Below are positions 61,594 to 64,000 of a stretch of DNA of 64,000 nt, piece by piece. A program made the position numbers and the translations under genes. The notes under the pieces are model-generated. The model made no database searches. It saw only the letters and a list, made by a program, of their open reading frames with translations, and was not told the DNA's origin. This DNA comes from Halomonas gemina (GTDB lineage: Bacteria; Pseudomonadota; Gammaproteobacteria; Pseudomonadales; Halomonadaceae), in contig NZ_JAMJPK010000001.1 in NCBI RefSeq assembly GCF_023554995.1, positions 776,875 through 840,874 of the forward strand, read 5' to 3'. Position 1 is the stretch's first letter, and each line of letters begins with the position of its first letter.

Positions 61594-63761
61594 TGCAATG
61601 TCGCTCCCGCTTCCCCGACTCGTGTAAGGCACGCCGGCACGACGCCGCGCCACGACGCCACATGTCATCAATTGCGCCACTGACACTGGCCGTGGCCATG
61701 GCGTCCGCCTGGTCTATCCAGGCACATGCCCAGGGCCTGGCCGGTGAACTGGGTGCCGGGCAGAGTGATTTCGGTGGCGTAGGCCTGATGCAGACCCCCA
61801 CTGCACGCATGGCGCCAGTCGGCACCATGTCGATCAGTGCCAGCCGCACCTCGCCCTACCGGCGCTATAACGTCTTCTTCCAGCCACTTAGCTGGTTGGA
61901 AGGAGGATTTCGCTACGTTGAGATTGAAAACCGAGAGTATGCAGCAGCTAGAGAGGAGCGAAACAATCTCGACAAAGGCTTCGACATGAAGCTTCGGCTG
62001 CTGGAGGAGACGCGTTACTGGCCTCAGTTGGCCTTGGGCTTTCGAGACGTGGGGGGAACGACCCTGTTCGGAGCGGAATACCTGGTGGCCAGCAAGCGCT
62101 GGTACGACCTGGATTTCAGCCTGGGCCTTGGCTGGGGATATCTAGGCAATGCCGAGGACGTTAGCTCGCCATTAGGCTGGGTGTCGGAACGCTTCGATGA
62201 TCGCCCTCGTCGGGCAGGTGGCGACCAGGGGGGCGAATTCGCCATCGACGCACTATTCCGCGGGCCCATGGCACTGTTTGGTGGCGTCGAATACCAGACT
62301 CCCTGGGACCCGCTGGTGCTCCAACTGGAATATGAGGGCAATGACTACCGCAACGAGCCCCAGGAGAACGACCAGGCGCAGGATTCTCGATTCAATCTGG
62401 GGGCACGCCTGGGCGTGACCGACAATCTGGAGCTGCGAGCGGGTTGGCAGCGCGGTAACACCGCCATGGCGGGTGTGACCTACAACATCGACCTGGCGGG
62501 CCTGAGCCAGGTCAAGCGGGATCCTGCCCCCGCTGACATCGCCGCTCCGCGACGCGAGAGCTGGTCGGCAGTTGCCGGCGAGCTCGAAAAAAATGCCGGC
62601 ATGCGCGTGGCAGCGATTCAGCGTGATGGAGACAGTGTGCGAGTAGTGGCGGAACCCGGCACATTCCGGTCACTCGCTCAGAGTGAAGGACGCGCCGGTC
62701 GCGTGCTGCACGCCCAGGCCGATGAGGATGTAGAACGCTTCCGTTATCGCTGGGAGAACCGTGGAATGGCACTGCGTGAAAGTGTCCATGAGCGTGAGGC
62801 GTTCGTGGCGGCGGCAGGCTCCGCTGAGCACGAGCTACAGCATAAGCACGGGATCTACGTGCATGCACGCCTCGACGATACCCACGACGATAACGCTCAA
62901 CCTCTCTACTCCGGCTCGCCCCGCCGCTTCGACTGGCGCATTGAGCCGCGACTGGACCAGAACTTCGGTGGGCCGGACGGCTATCTGTACCGGCTGGTGG
63001 CAGCAGCCGACGCCGAGTATCATACCGACCGAAATGGATGGTTCTCAGGCAGCCTGGCCGCCACCCTGGCCGATAACCTGGACAAGTACGAGTATCGCGG
63101 ACCATCGGAGCTGCCGCGGGTAAGAACCTTTATCGGCGACTATCTCAGCGAATCGACCCTGGGGATCGAGAACCTGCAGTACACGCGCACCGCTCAACCG
63201 AGCGACGACTGGTATGCCATGGGCTACGGCGGCCTGCTGGAGATGATGTTTGCGGGAGTCGGGGGCGAGCTACTTTACCGCCCGTTCGACAGCCCATGGG
63301 CCGTGGGGGGGGATATCAACTGGGTGCGTCAGCGCGATTTCGAGCAGGGCTTCGAATTACGTGACTACGACACCTGGACAGGTCATCTCACAGCCTACGT
63401 GAATACCGGCTTGGAAGATGTTCTTGCCCAGGTCAGCGTGGGTCGTTACCTGGCCGGCGACTACGGCGCCACCCTGGATCTGTCTCGTAAATTCGATTCC
63501 GGTGCCCGGGTGGGTGCCTGGGCGACCTGGACAGACGCCGACGATGACTTCGGCGAGGGTGGTTTCGACAAGGGGCTCTATGTATCGCTGCCTTTCGACG
63601 CCTTCTTCACGCGCTCCAGCCGCGCTAGCGGCACTATAGCTTGGCGACCACTTACCCGTGATGGGGGTGCCATGCTTCATCGCCGCCACTCTCTCTATAA
63701 GCTGACCGAAGAGCGGGACCTGGGTCGGTACTGGGACGAGTACGGCACTACCTGGCAATAA
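61593..63761 (+). CDS. gfcD: GfcD/YjbH-family outer-membrane protein
   Basis: 722-residue YjbH/GfcD protein. The leader ends QAHAQ near residue 47 without a lipobox Cys, so it should be cleaved by signal peptidase I; the E. coli relatives are annotated as lipoproteins. The N-terminal LMQTPTARMAPVGTMSISASRTSPYRRYNVFFQPLSWLEGGFRY is the family signature. Alternating beta strands with aromatic girdles and the ending (FDKGLYVSLPFDAFF then GTIAWRPLTRDGGAML) suggest a beta-barrel. It is thought to act at the outer membrane in polysaccharide secretion. The first ATG couples with the gfcC stop; an internal ATG at 61662 is the alternative. Confidence 0.85.
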   Translation: MQCRSRFPDSCKARRHDAAPRRHMSSIAPLTLAVAMASAWSIQAHAQGLAGELGAGQSDFGGVGLMQTPTARMAPVGTMSISASRTSPYRRYNVFFQPLSWLEGGFRYVEIENREYAAAREERNNLDKGFDMKLRLLEETRYWPQLALGFRDVGGTTLFGAEYLVASKRWYDLDFSLGLGWGYLGNAEDVSSPLGWVSERFDDRPRRAGGDQGGEFAIDALFRGPMALFGGVEYQTPWDPLVLQLEYEGNDYRNEPQENDQAQDSRFNLGARLGVTDNLELRAGWQRGNTAMAGVTYNIDLAGLSQVKRDPAPADIAAPRRESWSAVAGELEKNAGMRVAAIQRDGDSVRVVAEPGTFRSLAQSEGRAGRVLHAQADEDVERFRYRWENRGMALRESVHEREAFVAAAGSAEHELQHKHGIYVHARLDDTHDDNAQPLYSGSPRRFDWRIEPRLDQNFGGPDGYLYRLVAAADAEYHTDRNGWFSGSLAATLADNLDKYEYRGPSELPRVRTFIGDYLSESTLGIENLQYTRTAQPSDDWYAMGYGGLLEMMFAGVGGELLYRPFDSPWAVGGDINWVRQRDFEQGFELRDYDTWTGHLTAYVNTGLEDVLAQVSVGRYLAGDYGATLDLSRKFDSGARVGAWATWTDADDDFGEGGFDKGLYVSLPFDAFFTRSSRASGTIAWRPLTRDGGAMLHRRHSLYKLTEERDLGRYWDEYGTTWQ

Positions 63762-63794
63762 GCCCAGACCCAATATTTGACAGTATCTTCATGA

Positions 63795-63825
63795 CCGGGC
63801 CCCCAAAAGGTGGCCCGGCTTTCAT
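63795..63825 (+). terminator. Terminator of the gfc-like operon
   Basis: CCGGGCC-CCC, loop AAAA, GG-T-GGCCCGG and CTTTCATT, 33 bases after the gfcD stop. The stem is strong and the T tract is short. Confidence 0.75.
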
Positions 63826-63873
63826 TAGTGGATGACCATACCTCAGCTACCCTACCTCATCCTGACACGATCA

Positions 63874-64000
63874 GTAAGCGTTCGGGCATCACCGCCGGCG
63901 CATGGTCAGGCGGTTTTTTGCCAGTTCTGCGGAAGGAGCTCGTGGAGCTGGCTGGCTTTCTGGGTCGGCAACCGTTCCAGCACGTCCTTCAGGTAGGCGT
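63874..64000 (-). mobile_element. IS66-family element, terminal end (cut by the window edge)
   Basis: From 64000 down to the stop at 63908-63906 the minus strand encodes AYLKDVLERLPTQKASQLHE and LLPQNWQKTA, the usual C terminus of the IS66 transposase TnpC. The element's end is at 63874, where GTAAGCGTTCGGGCATCACC matches the GTAAGCG-type terminal inverted repeat of IS66 elements. The remainder lies outside the window. The 63826-63873 stretch shows nothing else. Confidence 0.85.

Overview
The window looks like a chromosomal segment of a moderately halophilic gammaproteobacterium, most likely Halomonadaceae. This is an inference from high GC content, acidic proteins, and gammaproteobacterial export genes (wza-wzb-wzc and gfcABCD-like). 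It is almost entirely one surface-polysaccharide supercluster. Everything from 151 to 59193 reads on the minus strand and is described here right to left. Only the gfc-like operon (59674-63761) reads plus. I see no rRNA, tRNA or CRISPR.

Right part. At 59.2-63.8 kb a gfcABCD/yjbEFGH-like export operon diverges from a second wza-wzc pair (wza2 59193-58075, wzc2 58053-55681). Next comes a complete type I secretion system: ABC ATPase, membrane-fusion protein and TolC-like channel (55580-50884). Its likely substrate is the adjacent 10.1-kb gene (50431-40328), a cysteine-free giant protein with a sugar-dehydrogenase-like propeller, a malectin-like domain and tandem Calx-beta and lectin-like modules. 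Then comes wza-wzb-wzc set 1 (39842-35837). It has an ops/JUMPstart element upstream, the hallmark of RfaH-controlled operons.

Middle. At 33-35.6 kb a low-GC patch holds a GT2 glycosyltransferase and a sulfotransferase among IS30, IS5 and wzc remnants. It is followed by a UDP-glucuronate 4-epimerase-like gene and a beta-CASP RNase-like gene. At 28.3-30.5 kb lies a repeat-rich promoter region with a second ops element, two blocks of ~137-bp repeats, a truncated Rpn/DUF4351 gene and a DUF2442 gene.

Left part. glmS and a PglK-like ABC flippase are followed by a complete pseudaminic acid operon (pseB-C-F-G-H-I). Next is a low-GC cassette (about 18.85-13.65 kb) with a putative pseudaminyltransferase, an asparagine-synthase-like amidotransferase, a sulfotransferase and a GT4. 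GC-rich assembly genes follow: two GT4s, galE, asnB, an EpsG-type polymerase, another GT4, an ElyC-like protein, an unusual fusion of a WecA-type initiating transferase with an O-antigen ligase/polymerase-like domain, and a tviB-like UDP-GlcNAc dehydrogenase.

Together the genes predict a Wzy-type capsule or exopolysaccharide containing pseudaminic acid and (amidated) uronic acids and probably sulfated. Two co-regulated promoters carry both an ops element and a shared upstream TGTAAGAGAT motif at matching distances. The region is rich in small mobile repeats: a heptamer array, an octamer array, REP-like palindromes and 137-bp units. Some lie inside coding genes (glmS, asnB).
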